A stretch of DNA of 64,000 nt from Mesocricetibacter intestinalis (GCF_004363295.1 NZ_SNYQ01000009.1:1-64000), one strand, 5' to 3'. Counted from the stretch's first letter, positions 43,749 through 53,937 are shown. Numbers and translations: made by a program. Notes: generated from the letters alone by a model not told the origin.

Positions 43749-44348
43749 ATGAACGAGGAGCTACTTGCTCGTATTTCCGCTGCCGCCCGCTTTTTGGGCG
43801 CATTGTTTTATTATCCGCCGGAAAGCCCGCAGTTGCGCCCGTTACTGGATTTCCTGCAACAGGAGCAATGGCCGCAGAATTGGGGCGAAGTGAAAGATGC
43901 CGAGCTGCTCAAAGCAAAATTTAGGGTTACGGAAAATCTCGACGAACAGTATCAACGCTTGTTTATCGGCCCCAACTCATTGGCGGCGCCGCCTTGGGGT
44001 TCGGTCTACCTTGATCCGGAGTCGGTGATTTTCGGTGATTCTCTGTTGGAACTGCGTGCCTTTATGCAGCGCCATCAAATCCGTTTTCAGTACGATGAAC
44101 GGGAACCTGAGGATCATATCGGACTCATGCTGATGTTCGCCGCCTATTTAGCGGAGAACCATTCCCAATTACTGGCGGAATTTCTGGGTGGGCACTTATT
44201 GACCTGGTCGGAACGTTATCTGCAATTATTGGCGCAGCAGCAGGACTGCCCGTTTTATCAGGGATTGGCATTATTAACGGAACAGACGCTGAGCGATTGG
44301 CGTCGCCGTCTGAACATCGAAGTGGAAAAAGTACGACTGTACCGTTAG
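43749..44348 (+). CDS. dmsD: TorD/DmsD-family Tat proofreading chaperone
   Basis: A 199-aa all-helical TorD/DmsD-family chaperone that binds the twin-arginine leader of DmsA while cofactors are inserted. Family signatures are the N-terminal ARFLGALFYYPPES, the central EQYQRLFIGPNSLAAPPWGSVYLDPE (about residues 65-90) and EPEDHIGLMLMFAAYL. It likely serves both DMSO-reductase-type subunits, because their leader peptides are almost identical. The next ferredoxin gene begins 32 nt downstream. Confidence 0.93.
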   Translation: MNEELLARISAAARFLGALFYYPPESPQLRPLLDFLQQEQWPQNWGEVKDAELLKAKFRVTENLDEQYQRLFIGPNSLAAPPWGSVYLDPESVIFGDSLLELRAFMQRHQIRFQYDEREPEDHIGLMLMFAAYLAENHSQLLAEFLGGHLLTWSERYLQLLAQQQDCPFYQGLALLTEQTLSDWRRRLNIEVEKVRLYR

Positions 44349-44380
44349 TTCGGGCGGTAATCTCCGACACGGTGAAGAAT

Positions 44381-44905
44381 ATGCAAAAAAACGAAGGTTA
44401 TTACAACGCCTATCTCTCCCATCACCGTATTTCCCGGCGCGGTTTATTGCGCGGTGTCTTCGGGGCGGCGGAAAAATCCTGCCTTCCCGTCGAGCGGCGT
44501 AAGGTTGCGCGCCCGCCCTTTGCCTGTGCGGAACATTTGTTTATGGCCGCTTGTAACGGCTGCGGCGAATGTAGCGCCGTTTGTCCCTACGGATTAATTT
44601 TTATTCGCGACGGCAAAGCGGTGCTTGAACCGGATTTTTCTCCTTGCGACCATTGCGGTAAATGTGCGCAAGTATGTCGCGAACGGGCGCTGCATCCGGC
44701 CTTCAGCGCAGATACTCAATTACGCCCCCGTTTCGGGCCGGATTGCTTGCAGCGGCGAGGGCAGCATTGCGATGCTTGCCTTCAGTCTTGTCCGCAACAG
44801 GCGATTTCCCCGCAGCTGGAGGTGAATAATAACAGTTGCAACGGTTGCGGCGAATGTAAATTCCATTGTTTTATGCAGGCAATCAGCCTGCATTTGCCCG
44901 ATTGA
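44381..44905 (+). CDS. NapF-like polyferredoxin of the dms cluster
   Basis: A 174-aa cytoplasmic iron-sulfur protein. An N-terminal twin-arginine-like RISRRGLLRGVFG (about residues 16-28) precedes four cysteine clusters: CNGCGECSAVCPYG, CDHCGKCAQVCRE, CDACLQSCPQQ (a three-cysteine variant as in NapF) and CNGCGECKFHC. It is a paralogue of NapF encoded about 200 bp downstream, but sits with dmsD. NapF is thought to help mature or reduce NapA, so a similar helper role for the DMSO-reductase enzymes is inferred. ATG 44381 after GGTGAAGAAT was preferred over a start inside dmsD at 44297. Confidence 0.85.
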   Translation: MQKNEGYYNAYLSHHRISRRGLLRGVFGAAEKSCLPVERRKVARPPFACAEHLFMAACNGCGECSAVCPYGLIFIRDGKAVLEPDFSPCDHCGKCAQVCRERALHPAFSADTQLRPRFGPDCLQRRGQHCDACLQSCPQQAISPQLEVNNNSCNGCGECKFHCFMQAISLHLPD

Positions 44906-44994
44906 TCGGGGTTCCTTACTTTTCTTTATATTTGCACCGGGCTATATAAGTGCGGTTCTTTCGGGCGGATTTTTTAGCAGTGCAGAGATTTTCT

Positions 44995-45008
44995 TTGATT
45001 TAGCGCAA
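44995..45008 (+). promoter_or_regulatory. weak FNR-like box upstream of napF
   Basis: TTGATTTAGCGCAA matches 8 of 10 specified FNR bases with a poor second half. It lies about 84 bp upstream of the TSS predicted from the -10 at 45073-45078. Confidence 0.35.
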
Positions 45009-45033
45009 ATAAGCGTCTTTTTGCGTCGGCAAA

Positions 45034-45049
45034 TACCCCGTTCGGGGAG
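45034..45049 (+). promoter_or_regulatory. candidate NarP 7-2-7 site of the nap operon
   Basis: TACCCCG-TT-CGGGGAG is an inverted heptamer pair with a 2-bp spacer, the form bound by NarP. Ten of 14 heptamer positions fit TACYYMT/AKRRGTA. Its centre is 34 bp from a -10 CATAAT (45073-45078), placing it near -44.5, the position of the NarL/NarP site in the E. coli napF promoter. Confidence 0.5.
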
Positions 45050-45112
45050 TTATTAATTGACCATTGATTATTCATAATGCGGTAATGAAAGCAGAGTGTT
45101 TCGAGGAATCCG

Positions 45113-45643
45113 ATGGAGCATAGGGTAGCGCGCCGTCAATTCTTACGCGGTGAGTTTTTACAGTCCTTACAGTCCCCAAAACTGAAAGGGCAGAGGCAAC
45201 AAGCGATTCGTCCGCCCTGGGCGCAGGAAGAGGCATTATTCACTGCCGCCTGTACCCGCTGCGATAACTGTATTCGGTTCTGCGAAACACAGATTCTCAT
45301 TCGGGCGCAAGGCGGTTTTCCGCAGGTTGACTTTGCTCGCGGCGAATGCACCTTCTGTATGAAATGCGTACAAGCCTGCGAGCAGCCTGTTTTCCGCTCC
45401 ACGGAGGAAGCGCCTTGGCAATATAAGGCGCAAATTCGGCCGACCTGCTTGGCACGGCACAATATCGAATGCCGAAGTTGCGAGGATAGTTGCGGGCAAC
45501 GGGCGATAAGATTCGTTCCGGTATTGAAAGGGGTTGCTCAGGTACGCCTGGATCCGGAATTATGTACCGGTTGCGGCGCCTGTTTGGGTACCTGTCCGGC
45601 CGATGCCATTGCAATGGGCGGCGTGGATAAGGAAGCATTCTGA
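45113..45643 (+). CDS. napF: ferredoxin-type protein NapF
   Basis: A 176-aa cytoplasmic polyferredoxin, first gene of the nap operon. Cysteine groups are CTRCDNCIRFCE, CTFCMKCVQACEQ, CRSCEDSCGQRA and CTGCGACLGTCPADA, the NapF pattern including the three-cysteine third group. The N-terminus ARRQFLRGEF is twin-arginine-like, as in NapF proteins that nevertheless stay in the cytoplasm. It interacts with NapA before export in E. coli. Shine-Dalgarno GAGGA precedes ATG 45113. Confidence 0.94.
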   Translation: MEHRVARRQFLRGEFLQSLQSPKLKGQRQQAIRPPWAQEEALFTAACTRCDNCIRFCETQILIRAQGGFPQVDFARGECTFCMKCVQACEQPVFRSTEEAPWQYKAQIRPTCLARHNIECRSCEDSCGQRAIRFVPVLKGVAQVRLDPELCTGCGACLGTCPADAIAMGGVDKEAF

Positions 45644-45675
45644 GGCGAGAAGCGGAATAATAAAACGGTAAAAAA

Positions 45676-45978
45676 ATGACTGCTATTAACAATCAACAGC
45701 CAAGGACCGATTGGCATGTTTGCGGTCTGGTAGTACAGTGCCGCATCCAGAAAATTAACGAAATTCAGACCGCACTTTTAGCCATCGAAGGAACCGAAAT
45801 ACCCGGTGCGGATGCGGATAAAGGCAAGCTTGTCGTTGTCATGCAATCGCATGACCAGCAGATTCTGCTGGAAAATATGGAACGGGCGCGAAATATTAAG
45901 GGCGTGATTGCGGTATCCCTGGTGTATCACGAGCAGGACGAATTATCAGCCCGCCCTGAACAAGAACCTAAAAATTAA
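45676..45978 (+). CDS. napD: NapA leader-binding chaperone NapD
   Basis: A 100-aa NapD-family protein with the expected ferredoxin-like fold (WHVCGLVVQCRIQKINEIQTALLAIEGTEI at the N-terminus, GVIAVSLVYHEQDE near the C-terminus). It binds the NapA twin-arginine leader and delays export until the molybdenum cofactor is inserted. It is 21 nt upstream of napA. A USS lies within the gene (near 45769). Confidence 0.95.
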   Translation: MTAINNQQPRTDWHVCGLVVQCRIQKINEIQTALLAIEGTEIPGADADKGKLVVVMQSHDQQILLENMERARNIKGVIAVSLVYHEQDELSARPEQEPKN

Positions 45979-45999
45979 GACAGATAGTGGGGGAACGCT

Positions 46000-48480
46000 A
46001 TGAAATTGAGTCGTCGCGACTTTATGAAAGCCAATGCGGCAACCGCCGCTGCCGCTGCCGCCGGGATTATGATTCCGGTCAAACAGGTCGGTGCGCAGGA
46101 AAACGAGATAAAATGGGATAAGGGCGTGTGCCGTTTCTGCGGCACCGGCTGTGCGGTTCTGATCGGTACCAAAGACGGACGTGTGGTGGCGACTCAGGGC
46201 GATCCCGATGCGGATGTTAACCGCGGCCTAAACTGTATTAAAGGTTATTTCCTGCCGAAAATTATGTACGGTGCGGATCGTGTAACCCGCCCGATGCTGC
46301 GAATGAAAAATGGTAAATACGACAAAAACGGTGAATTTACTCCAATCGAATGGGATCAAGCCTTTAGTCTGATGGCGGATAAATTTAAGGCCGCAATGAA
46401 AGAGCTGGGACCGAACGGCGTTGGAATGTTCACTTCCGGTCAGACAACTATTTTCGAAGGCTATGCCAAGGCCAAACTTTGGAAAGCAGGTTTCCGTTCC
46501 AATAATATCGATCCTAATGCCCGCCATTGTATGGCTTCCGCCGCCGTCGCCTTTATGCGTACCTTCGGTATGGACGAACCTATGGGCTGCTATAACGATA
46601 TCGAAGAAGCGGAAGCTTTTGTGTTATGGGGTTCCAATATGGCGGAAATGCACCCGATCCTATGGTCGCGCATTACCGACAGACGTCTGTCCGCGCCGAA
46701 TGTGCAGGTAGCGGTGCTATCCACCTTTGAACATCGCAGTTTCGAACTGGCCGATAACGGCATGGTTTTTAAACCGCATTCGGATCTGGTGATTCTGAAC
46801 TACATTATTAATTATCTGATTCAGAACGATGCGATTAACTGGGATTTCGTCAATAAACATACGAAGTTCAAACGCGGAGAAACCGATATAGGTTACGGTT
46901 TGCGCGATGATCATCCGTTACAGAAAGCGGCGAAAAATCCGAACAGCGGCAAAATGTACGACAGTAGCTTCGACGAGCTGAAAGCGCTGGTAGCGGAATA
47001 TACGCTGGATAAAGCCCATCAAATGTCCGGCGTTCCTAAAGATCAGCTGGAAGCCTTAGCCAAACTGTATGCGGATCCGAATAAAAAAGTGGTGTCCTTC
47101 TGGACCATGGGCTTCAACCAGCATACGCGCGGTGTTTGGGCCAACCATTTAATCTATAACATTCACTTACTGACCGGCAAAATCTCCTTACCGGGATGCG
47201 GCCCGATGTCGCTCACCGGCCAGCCGTCCGCCTGCGGAACCGCACGTGAAGTGGGTACCTTTATTCACCGCTTGCCGGCGGACTTAGTGGTAACCAATGC
47301 GGAGCATCGCGCCAAAGCGGAAAAAATCTGGAAGCTGCCGGCGGGATTATTATCCGATAAGCTCGGCTTCCATGCGGTGGCACAAAGCCGTGCGTTGAAA
47401 GACGGCAAGATGCGGGTATTGTGGCAAATGTGTACTAATAATATGCAGGGCGGCCCGAACATAAATGAAGAAACCTTCCCGGGCTGGCGCAATCCGGATA
47501 ACTTTATCGTGGTTTCCGATCCTTATCCGTCGGTTTCCGCTCTGGCGGCGGATTTAATTCTGCCGACTGCAATGTGGGTGGAAAAAGAAGGTGCCTATGG
47601 TAACGCCGAACGTCGTACTCAATTCTGGCGCCAGCAAGTAAAAGCGCCGGGCGAATCGAAATCCGATACCTGGCAGCTGGTGGAATTTTCCAAATACTTT
47701 ACCACCGATGAAGTTTGGCCGGCGCAAATTCTGGCGGACAATCCGCAATACAAGGGTAAAACCTTATATGAAGTGCTGTACCGCAACGGACAGGTGGACA
47801 AATTCTCCAATGAAGAACTGCAGGGTCGTTTAAACGACGAAGCGGAACACTTCGGTTTTTATATTCAGAAAGGGCTGTTTGAAGAATATGCCGGGTTCGG
47901 ACGCGGACATGGGCACGATCTGGCCCATTTCGATGTTTATCATCAGGCGCGCGGTTTACGCTGGCCGGTAGTGGATAACAAAGAAACTTTATGGCGTTAC
48001 CGCGAAGGCTTCGATCCTTATGTGAAAGCGGGCGAAGGCGTACGTTTCTACGGCTATCCGGACGGCAAGGCGATTATTTTGGCGGTACCTTACGAGCCGC
48101 CTGCAGAAGCGCCGGACGACGAATATGATCTGTGGTTGTCCACCGGTCGCGTACTTGAACACTGGCATACGGGAACCATGACCCGCCGTGTTCCTGAACT
48201 GCACCGTTCCTTCCCGAACAACTTGGTTTGGATGCACCCGGACGATGCGAAAAAACGCGGTTTACGCCATGGCGACAAAATCAAAGTGATTTCCCGCCGC
48301 GGTGAAATGATCTCTTATTTAGATACGCGCGGTCGTAATAAGGTGCCTGCGGGGCTGATATTCACCACTTTCTTCGATGCGGGCCAGCTGGTGAATAAGC
48401 TTACCTTGGACGCAACGGACCCTATCTCGAAAGAAACCGACTTTAAGAAATGTGCGGTGAAAGTCGAGAAGGCGGTATAA
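46000..48480 (+). CDS. napA: periplasmic nitrate reductase catalytic subunit NapA
   Basis: An 826-aa Mo-bisPGD nitrate reductase exported by Tat ([20 protein letters not shown]). The [4Fe-4S] motif is [10 protein letters not shown] with its fourth Cys in [11 protein letters not shown], and the Mo ligand cysteine is in [13 protein letters not shown]. The C-terminal domain includes [17 protein letters not shown]. Length is typical (E. coli 828). It reduces nitrate to nitrite in the periplasm with electrons from NapB. It is preceded by napD and followed by a USS-pair hairpin before napG. Confidence 0.98.
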   Translation: MKLSRRDFMKANAATAAAAAAGIMIPVKQVGAQENEIKWDKGVCRFCGTGCAVLIGTKDGRVVATQGDPDADVNRGLNCIKGYFLPKIMYGADRVTRPMLRMKNGKYDKNGEFTPIEWDQAFSLMADKFKAAMKELGPNGVGMFTSGQTTIFEGYAKAKLWKAGFRSNNIDPNARHCMASAAVAFMRTFGMDEPMGCYNDIEEAEAFVLWGSNMAEMHPILWSRITDRRLSAPNVQVAVLSTFEHRSFELADNGMVFKPHSDLVILNYIINYLIQNDAINWDFVNKHTKFKRGETDIGYGLRDDHPLQKAAKNPNSGKMYDSSFDELKALVAEYTLDKAHQMSGVPKDQLEALAKLYADPNKKVVSFWTMGFNQHTRGVWANHLIYNIHLLTGKISLPGCGPMSLTGQPSACGTAREVGTFIHRLPADLVVTNAEHRAKAEKIWKLPAGLLSDKLGFHAVAQSRALKDGKMRVLWQMCTNNMQGGPNINEETFPGWRNPDNFIVVSDPYPSVSALAADLILPTAMWVEKEGAYGNAERRTQFWRQQVKAPGESKSDTWQLVEFSKYFTTDEVWPAQILADNPQYKGKTLYEVLYRNGQVDKFSNEELQGRLNDEAEHFGFYIQKGLFEEYAGFGRGHGHDLAHFDVYHQARGLRWPVVDNKETLWRYREGFDPYVKAGEGVRFYGYPDGKAIILAVPYEPPAEAPDDEYDLWLSTGRVLEHWHTGTMTRRVPELHRSFPNNLVWMHPDDAKKRGLRHGDKIKVISRRGEMISYLDTRGRNKVPAGLIFTTFFDAGQLVNKLTLDATDPISKETDFKKCAVKVEKAV

Positions 48481-48503
48481 GCGGATAAGCGAGCGGGGAG
48501 CTA

Positions 48504-48540
48504 AAAGTGCGGTCGAAATATCAAATATTTTTTACCGCAC
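48504..48540 (+). repeat. USS pair hairpin between napA and napG
   Basis: AAAAGTGCGGT at 48504-48514 faces ACCGCAC at 48534-48540, with an inner AAATAT/ATATTT pairing, giving a long stem. A T run lies inside the structure and not after it, so it is probably a weak terminator or mRNA-stability element within the nap operon. Confidence 0.6.
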
Positions 48541-48570
48541 CGCCGCCGTAGCGAGGCTGAAGCAAAGCAT

Positions 48571-49326
48571 ATGAAAACACCGACATTGAGTCCGCAGCGA
48601 CGCCGATTTCTGAAAGATGCAACCCGTACCGCCGGCGGTTTAGCCGGATTGGGCTTATTGTTAGGATTGCAGCAGAAACAGAGTTTGGCACGGGAGGGCG
48701 TTGCCCTGCGTCCGCCCTTTGCGTTACAGAACGAGCAGCAATTTGCCGCCGCCTGTATTCGTTGCGGGCAATGTGTGCAGGCCTGTCCTTACGATATGTT
48801 GCATCTGGCCTCTTTACTCTCTTCCTCGGAAGCGGGTACGCCTTATTTTGTCGCCCGTGATAAACCCTGCGAGATGTGTCCCGATATTCCCTGTGCCAAG
48901 GCTTGCCCGAGCGGTGCCTTGGATAGCGATGCGCAAGATATTGCCGAGGCGCGTATGGGATTGGCGGTTCTGCTCGACCATGAAACCTGCCTGAACTGGG
49001 AAGGGCTGCGTTGTGATGTTTGTTATCGGGTCTGTCCGCTGATTGATAAAGCGATCACCTTGGAACTGCAACGTAACGAACGTACCGGTAAACACGCCCG
49101 TTTTATTCCCACCGTGCATTCCGACGCCTGTACCGGCTGCGGTAAATGCGAACAGGCCTGCGTACTGGAAGAAGCGGCGATTAAGGTATTGCCGCTATCG
49201 TTGGCGAAGGGAATGTTGGGTAAACATTATCGTTTGGGCTGGGTGGAAAAGGAAAAAGCGGGGCGTTCGCTGGCTCCGCAGGAGATGATTGATATGCCTG
49301 TGCGCAGACCGGAGGCTGAAGAATGA
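48571..49326 (+). CDS. napG: ferredoxin-type protein NapG
   Basis: A 251-aa periplasmic polyferredoxin with a Tat signal ([19 protein letters not shown]). Four [4Fe-4S] groups are visible: [40 protein letters not shown] and [16 protein letters not shown]. With the membrane protein NapH it forms a quinol-oxidising branch that feeds NapB/NapA, often used with ubiquinol. Its stop overlaps the napH start by 4 nt, indicating translational coupling. Confidence 0.96.
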   Translation: MKTPTLSPQRRRFLKDATRTAGGLAGLGLLLGLQQKQSLAREGVALRPPFALQNEQQFAAACIRCGQCVQACPYDMLHLASLLSSSEAGTPYFVARDKPCEMCPDIPCAKACPSGALDSDAQDIAEARMGLAVLLDHETCLNWEGLRCDVCYRVCPLIDKAITLELQRNERTGKHARFIPTVHSDACTGCGKCEQACVLEEAAIKVLPLSLAKGMLGKHYRLGWVEKEKAGRSLAPQEMIDMPVRRPEAEE

Positions 49327-50168
49327 ATCCGGTTAAATATGCGGGGCGGGAAGCCCGTCAAAAACTCGGCTTCGCTCATGCCAATCGTTTTTTATTCTGG
49401 CGACGGGTAAGCCAATTTGCCGTACTTGCCATGTTTTTGAGCGGTCCCTGGTTCGGTTTCTGGATTCTGAAAGGCAACTACAGCGGCAGTGTGCTGTTTG
49501 ATCTGATTCCTTTCAGTGATCCGCTAATCAGTGCCGAAAGTCTGGCGACGGGTTACCTGCCGGAAGCTAAGGTGTTGCTCGGTGCCTTATTGGTCGTGTT
49601 TATTTATGCCTTACTTGGCGGCAGATTATTCTGCGCCTGGGTTTGCCCGCTCAACCTGGTTACCGATTGCGCCGCCTGGCTGCGGCGTAAGTTGGGAATC
49701 CGCCAGTCGGCGAAACTGCCGCGTAACCTGCGTTATATGCTTCTGCTGGTAATTCTGCTCGGCAGCGCTGTCAGCGGTATGTTGTTATGGGAATGGCTCA
49801 ATCCGGTAGCGGCTTTGGGGCGAGCGCTGATTTACGGATTCGGCGCTACCGCTTGGTTAGTGGCGGCGGTATTCCTGTTCGATCTGTTGGTTACCGAACA
49901 CGGTTGGTGCGGCCATATTTGCCCGATGGGGGCTTGCTACGCACTGATCGGCGCCAAGGGATTACTGCATATTAAAGTAACGGATCGAGCCAAGTGCGAT
50001 AACTGTATGGACTGTTATCACGTCTGTCCCGAACCTCAGGTACTGCGGGCGCCGCTACAGGGAAAACAGAATGAAAGCCTGTTTGTGGTTTCGAAAGATT
50101 GTATCAATTGCGGACGCTGTATCGATGTTTGTCCGGAAAAAGTATTTATATTTAAAACAAAAATTTAG
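49323..50168 (+). CDS. napH: quinol-oxidising ferredoxin-type membrane protein NapH
   Basis: A 281-aa inner membrane protein with about four transmembrane helices, two cytoplasmic CxxxCP motifs (CAWVCPLN and CGHICPMG) and two C-terminal [4Fe-4S] groups ([14 protein letters not shown] and [16 protein letters not shown]). It partners NapG. The start is ATG 49323 inside the end of napG. napB follows after 21 nt. Confidence 0.96.
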   Translation: MNPVKYAGREARQKLGFAHANRFLFWRRVSQFAVLAMFLSGPWFGFWILKGNYSGSVLFDLIPFSDPLISAESLATGYLPEAKVLLGALLVVFIYALLGGRLFCAWVCPLNLVTDCAAWLRRKLGIRQSAKLPRNLRYMLLLVILLGSAVSGMLLWEWLNPVAALGRALIYGFGATAWLVAAVFLFDLLVTEHGWCGHICPMGACYALIGAKGLLHIKVTDRAKCDNCMDCYHVCPEPQVLRAPLQGKQNESLFVVSKDCINCGRCIDVCPEKVFIFKTKI

Positions 50169-50189
50169 TCCTTATGGGGAGAGCGACTT

Positions 50190-50633
50190 ATGTTAAAGAA
50201 AATATTGCTGATGGCGAGCGCAATTTGCAGCATGTGGGCGGTAGCGCAGGAGCAACCGGCAACGATCGGCGACAGTATTATGAATGCGGCGGAAAACGTT
50301 GCGCCGGCTTTCCATAATATGCCGAAAGAAACGGGAAATATCGCGCCGACTTTTCCGCACCAGCCGCCGCTGGTGCCGCACAGTATCCGCGGTTTACAGG
50401 TGAGCAAGAATGTGAATCAATGTTTGGCCTGCCATGGTTTGGATTTCTATCAGACCACTGGCGCACCGCGAGTTCCGGAAAGCCACTTTAAAGATCGCAG
50501 CGGGGTTGCCCACGAAACGGAATCGCCGCGGCGTTATTTCTGCTTGCAGTGCCATGTGCAGCAGGCGGACGTAAATCCGATTATCGATAATAAATTCCAG
50601 ACCATTAAAGCGACCAAAGGCTTCAAGGAGTAA
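50190..50633 (+). CDS. napB: periplasmic nitrate reductase small subunit, dihaem cytochrome c NapB
   Basis: A 147-aa periplasmic cytochrome. A Sec signal peptide ends after WAVA (about residue 18). Two CxxCH haem sites are present, CLACH and CLQCH, with conserved NDCLxCH-like and SPRRYFCLQCH contexts and axial His in SHFKDRSG. It transfers electrons from NapC or NapGH to NapA. Only 2 nt separate it from napC. Confidence 0.96.
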   Translation: MLKKILLMASAICSMWAVAQEQPATIGDSIMNAAENVAPAFHNMPKETGNIAPTFPHQPPLVPHSIRGLQVSKNVNQCLACHGLDFYQTTGAPRVPESHFKDRSGVAHETESPRRYFCLQCHVQQADVNPIIDNKFQTIKATKGFKE

Positions 50634-50635
50634 TT

Positions 50636-51247
50636 ATGTTTAAATTGATCAAATCGTTTTGGCGTTGGTTTCGCACTCCGAGTAAAATCGCGGTAGGTAC
50701 CCTGATTCTGGTTTCCGCCATCGGCGGTATTCTGTTCTGGGGCGGTGTTAATCAGGGGCTGGAAGCTACCAGTACGGAAGAATTCTGTTCCAGCTGCCAT
50801 ATGAACGATGTGGTGCCGGAATATCGCCAGACCGTACATTATTCTAACCGTAGCGGGGTAAAAGCGGCCTGTTCCGACTGCCACCTACCTCATGAATTCG
50901 TACCTAAATGGACGCGTAAAATCCAAGCTGCAAATGAAGTTTATGCCTATGTTACCGGCAAAGTGGATACAAAAGAAAAATTTGAAGCGCATCGTCTGGA
51001 AATGGCACAGCGGGAATGGGCGCGTATGAAAGCCAATGATTCGCAAGAATGCCGTAATTGTCATAATTTCGACGATATGGACTTTACCCAGCAAAAACGG
51101 GTGGCCGCCGATATGCATACTCTGGCTCAGCAAGAGGGTAAAACTTGTATTGATTGCCATAAAGGGATTGCGCACCATTTACCTGATATGAAAGGAGTGG
51201 CTTCCGGTTTCAGTCGCGAGCAGGATGCAAAGGGCGAAAATAAATAA
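50636..51247 (+). CDS. napC: membrane-anchored tetrahaem cytochrome c NapC
   Basis: A 203-aa NapC/NirT-family cytochrome. One N-terminal transmembrane anchor (about residues 19-41) is followed by four CxxCH haem motifs: CSSCH, CSDCH, CRNCH and CIDCH. It oxidises menaquinol and passes electrons to NapB. It is the last gene of napFDAGHBC, the same order as in Haemophilus; a terminator follows. Confidence 0.97.
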   Translation: MFKLIKSFWRWFRTPSKIAVGTLILVSAIGGILFWGGVNQGLEATSTEEFCSSCHMNDVVPEYRQTVHYSNRSGVKAACSDCHLPHEFVPKWTRKIQAANEVYAYVTGKVDTKEKFEAHRLEMAQREWARMKANDSQECRNCHNFDDMDFTQQKRVAADMHTLAQQEGKTCIDCHKGIAHHLPDMKGVASGFSREQDAKGENK

Positions 51248-51290
51248 CAGGTGCGGAGAATAAGCACCGCCGAATCGCCGAAAAACTATG

Positions 51291-51327
51291 AAAAAAAGAC
51301 CGCTCTTTTAGATTGCGGTCTTTTTTT
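51291..51327 (+). terminator. terminator of the nap operon
   Basis: A7-GACCGC (51291-51303) pairs with GCGGTC-T7 (51315-51327). The stem ends in a T7 tract. Confidence 0.9.
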
Positions 51328-51415
51328 AGCATCGGTTTTCCCCTAAACTAAGGCGTATCCATTTGAGCAAAGGCGCGGATAATTCTTATCCGCCCCCAAC
51401 CGATAAGACAGAGAA

Positions 51416-51694
51416 ATGCGTTTACTGATATTCGTACTGCTGGCCGTGCTATTACTGTTCCAATATGACTTCTGGTTCGGTAAGAACGGTTATTTCGACT
51501 ACAAGGATACGGCGGCGGAAATTGCCGCCCGTAAAGAAGAAAATACCAAGCTTTCGCAGCGCAATCAGGTGATTGCGGCAGAAATTCGGGATTTAAAAGA
51601 CGGTGTAGAGGCCATTCAGGAACGGGCTCGTTTGCAGTATGAACTGGTTAAACCGAATGAAACTTTCTACCGTATTGTAAAAGAAAACAGATAA
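51416..51694 (+). CDS. ftsB: cell division protein FtsB
   Basis: A 92-aa bitopic division protein: an N-terminal transmembrane helix (about residues 3-20, [20 protein letters not shown]) followed by a periplasmic coiled coil (about 30-70). It forms the FtsQLB complex that activates septal peptidoglycan synthesis. The stop shares one base with the ispD start (TAATG), as in other gammaproteobacterial ftsB-ispD-ispF groups. Confidence 0.96.
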   Translation: MRLLIFVLLAVLLLFQYDFWFGKNGYFDYKDTAAEIAARKEENTKLSQRNQVIAAEIRDLKDGVEAIQERARLQYELVKPNETFYRIVKENR

Positions 51695-52398
51695 TGGCCT
51701 CAGTTTCTCCCCGTAAAATCATCGCCGTTGTGCCCGCCGCCGGTATAGGTAGCCGTATGCGGGCGGATCGTCCGAAACAGTATTTACGCTTGAATGGCAA
51801 AACCGTTCTGGAACACACGCTGAACCTATTGCTCGCCTATCCGCAAATTGAAAGTGTTATTTTGGGGATTGCTAGCGGGGATCCCTATTTATCCCGTCTG
51901 CCGCTGCATGACAACCCTCGTATTCTTGTGGTTGAAGGCGGCCGAACCCGGGCGCAAACGGTGCTTAACTGCCTGAAGAAAGTTGATGACGCGCAGGCCT
52001 GGGTGATGGTGCATGATGCCGCTCGGCCCTGCCTGACCCATGCAGATTTGGATAAACTCTGTCGAATTAAAGATGATAACGGCGCGATTTTGGCGATCCC
52101 CGCCACGGATACGATTAAATTAGCCGACGGTCAAGGGCAGATTCTGCGTACCGAAGATCGCAGTCGCCTGTGGCAGGCGCAGACGCCGCAGTTTTTTCCG
52201 GGCGGGCTGCTACGCAGCGCTCTGGAACAGGCGGCATTGCAAGGGCTTGAGGTAACCGATGAAGCCTCGGCAATGGAGTTGGCAGGATATCGTCCGCATC
52301 TGGTGGCCGGCCGCGGCGATAATCTGAAAATTACCCGTCCGGAAGATTTAGACCTGGCGGAATTTTATTTATCAAAAAGACAGAAGGAAGTCCTATGA
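51694..52398 (+). CDS. ispD: 2-C-methyl-D-erythritol 4-phosphate cytidylyltransferase
   Basis: A 234-aa IspD of the MEP isoprenoid pathway, making CDP-methylerythritol. The CTP-binding loop is [19 protein letters not shown] (about residues 12-30), followed by [16 protein letters not shown] and the C-terminal [13 protein letters not shown]. It overlaps ftsB by one base and ispF by four. Confidence 0.98.
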   Translation: MASVSPRKIIAVVPAAGIGSRMRADRPKQYLRLNGKTVLEHTLNLLLAYPQIESVILGIASGDPYLSRLPLHDNPRILVVEGGRTRAQTVLNCLKKVDDAQAWVMVHDAARPCLTHADLDKLCRIKDDNGAILAIPATDTIKLADGQGQILRTEDRSRLWQAQTPQFFPGGLLRSALEQAALQGLEVTDEASAMELAGYRPHLVAGRGDNLKITRPEDLDLAEFYLSKRQKEVL

Positions 52399-52871
52399 TT
52401 CGAATCGGTCATGGTTTTGACGTGCATGCTTTTGGCGGTGAAGGCCCGATGATTATCGGCGGCGTAACCATTCCTTACGCCCGAGGATTGCTGGCTCATT
52501 CCGACGGCGATGTGGCGCTGCATGCGTTGACAGATGCACTGCTCGGCGCTGCGGCCTTAGGTGATATCGGGAAACTGTTTCCCGATACGGATATGCGTTA
52601 TAAAGGGGCGGACAGCCGCGAACTGCTGCGTATCGCCTATGCCCGGGTAAAAGAGCTGGGTTATCGTATCGGTAACGGGGATCTTACCCTAATTGCCCAG
52701 GCACCGAAAATGCGTCCCTATATTGATGATATGCGGCGTCTTATCGCACAGGATTTAGATTGCGATATGGCGCAGATTAACGTAAAAGCCACCACCACTG
52801 AAAAACTGGGATTTACCGGTCGGGGCGAAGGTATTGCCGCCGAAGCGGTGGTTTTGCTGATAAAGGCGTAG
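52395..52871 (+). CDS. ispF: 2-C-methyl-D-erythritol 2,4-cyclodiphosphate synthase
   Basis: A 158-aa IspF, the trimeric zinc enzyme that cyclises CDP-ME-2-phosphate. Signatures are the zinc ligands in [12 protein letters not shown] (Asp and His), [18 protein letters not shown] and the C-terminal [20 protein letters not shown]. It is translationally coupled to ispD by a 4-nt overlap, and truD starts 7 nt after it. Confidence 0.98.
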   Translation: MIRIGHGFDVHAFGGEGPMIIGGVTIPYARGLLAHSDGDVALHALTDALLGAAALGDIGKLFPDTDMRYKGADSRELLRIAYARVKELGYRIGNGDLTLIAQAPKMRPYIDDMRRLIAQDLDCDMAQINVKATTTEKLGFTGRGEGIAAEAVVLLIKA

Positions 52872-52878
52872 CGGTAAT

Positions 52879-53925
52879 ATGGAACAACTGGCTTATTTAC
52901 AATCGGAACCGCAGCAACAGGCGATATTGAAACAGGAATGCGCCGATTTCTGGGTAATTGAAAATCTGGGTTATTCCCTGTCCGGCGAAGGTGAATTTGT
53001 TGCCCTGCGGGTACGCAAAACCGACTGTAATACCTTATTTGTCGGCGAAAAATTAGCGGCCTTTGCCGGTATTCCCGCACGTAACATGAGCTATGCGGGA
53101 TTAAAGGATCGCAAAGGAATAACGGAACAATGGTTTTGTTTGCAGATGCCGGGTAAAGCTACGCCGGATTTTTCTCAATTCTGTTTAGCCGGGGTGGAAA
53201 TTCTGGAAGTAACCCGGCATCAGCGCAAAATCCGGATCGGCAGCCTGGAGGGGAATGCCTTTCAGATTTTGTTGCGTAACCTGTCCTACAGCGAGGACTT
53301 GGAAAATCGTCTGCACACCATGGTGCGGATCGGTTTTCCCAATTATTTCACCGAGCAGCGTTTCGGCCGCGACGGACATAATCTGACTCAGGCGATGCGT
53401 TGGGCGACCGGCGAAATTAAGGTGAAGGATCGGAATAAGCGTCGCTTTTACCTCTCCGCCGCCCGTAGCGAAGTATTTAATCGCCTGTTGTCCGAACGAA
53501 TCAAGGAGGGCGTGGCGCAACAGGTTCTGCACGGCGATATTTTACAACTTGCGGGAAGCCACAGTTGGTTCCGCGTTGAACGGGAAGAAGAACTGGAAGG
53601 GCTGCAGCAACGTTTGGATAAGCATGATCTATTACTGACCGGCCCGTTAATCGGCGAGGGCGGGGAAAATTGTACCTCGGCTTTCGAGCGCGATATGCTG
53701 GAAGACTATGCTGCTTTGAATAGGTTAATGGCCAGAGAAGGCGTCAGCCCGGCACGCCGTCCCTTAATAATACGTCCGCAGCAACTGGAATGGCGGTTTG
53801 AAGCGGAGGGATTGCGGCTGAATTTTTATTTGCCGGCCGGCAGTTATGCCACGGCGCTGATCAGAGAGTTGGTACAAACGAAAGAAGCGGCGCCGATGGT
53901 TAAGGGCGCCGACAGTAACGGATAA
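52879..53925 (+). CDS. truD: tRNA pseudouridine(13) synthase TruD
   Basis: A 348-aa TruD. The catalytic Asp lies in [16 protein letters not shown] (about residues 74-89); the TRUD insertion domain and the segment [17 protein letters not shown] are also typical. It modifies U13 of tRNA-Glu and others. It lies between ispF and surE in the same order as in E. coli, with short gaps. Confidence 0.97.
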   Translation: MEQLAYLQSEPQQQAILKQECADFWVIENLGYSLSGEGEFVALRVRKTDCNTLFVGEKLAAFAGIPARNMSYAGLKDRKGITEQWFCLQMPGKATPDFSQFCLAGVEILEVTRHQRKIRIGSLEGNAFQILLRNLSYSEDLENRLHTMVRIGFPNYFTEQRFGRDGHNLTQAMRWATGEIKVKDRNKRRFYLSAARSEVFNRLLSERIKEGVAQQVLHGDILQLAGSHSWFRVEREEELEGLQQRLDKHDLLLTGPLIGEGGENCTSAFERDMLEDYAALNRLMAREGVSPARRPLIIRPQQLEWRFEAEGLRLNFYLPAGSYATALIRELVQTKEAAPMVKGADSNG

Positions 53926-53937
53926 ACAGGAAAATCT

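Noticed and set aside
43749-44348. The USS pair at 43693-43725 as a terminator that would separate dmsD from dmsABC
   Set aside because: No T run follows on the plus strand; T-rich sequence occurs only on the minus-strand side, so it was listed as a repeat instead.
35021-51247. The narQ-dms-nap region as a horizontally acquired island
   Set aside because: Gene order and USS content are like the rest of the chromosome and like other Pasteurellaceae; no integrase, tRNA target site or flanking repeats are seen.
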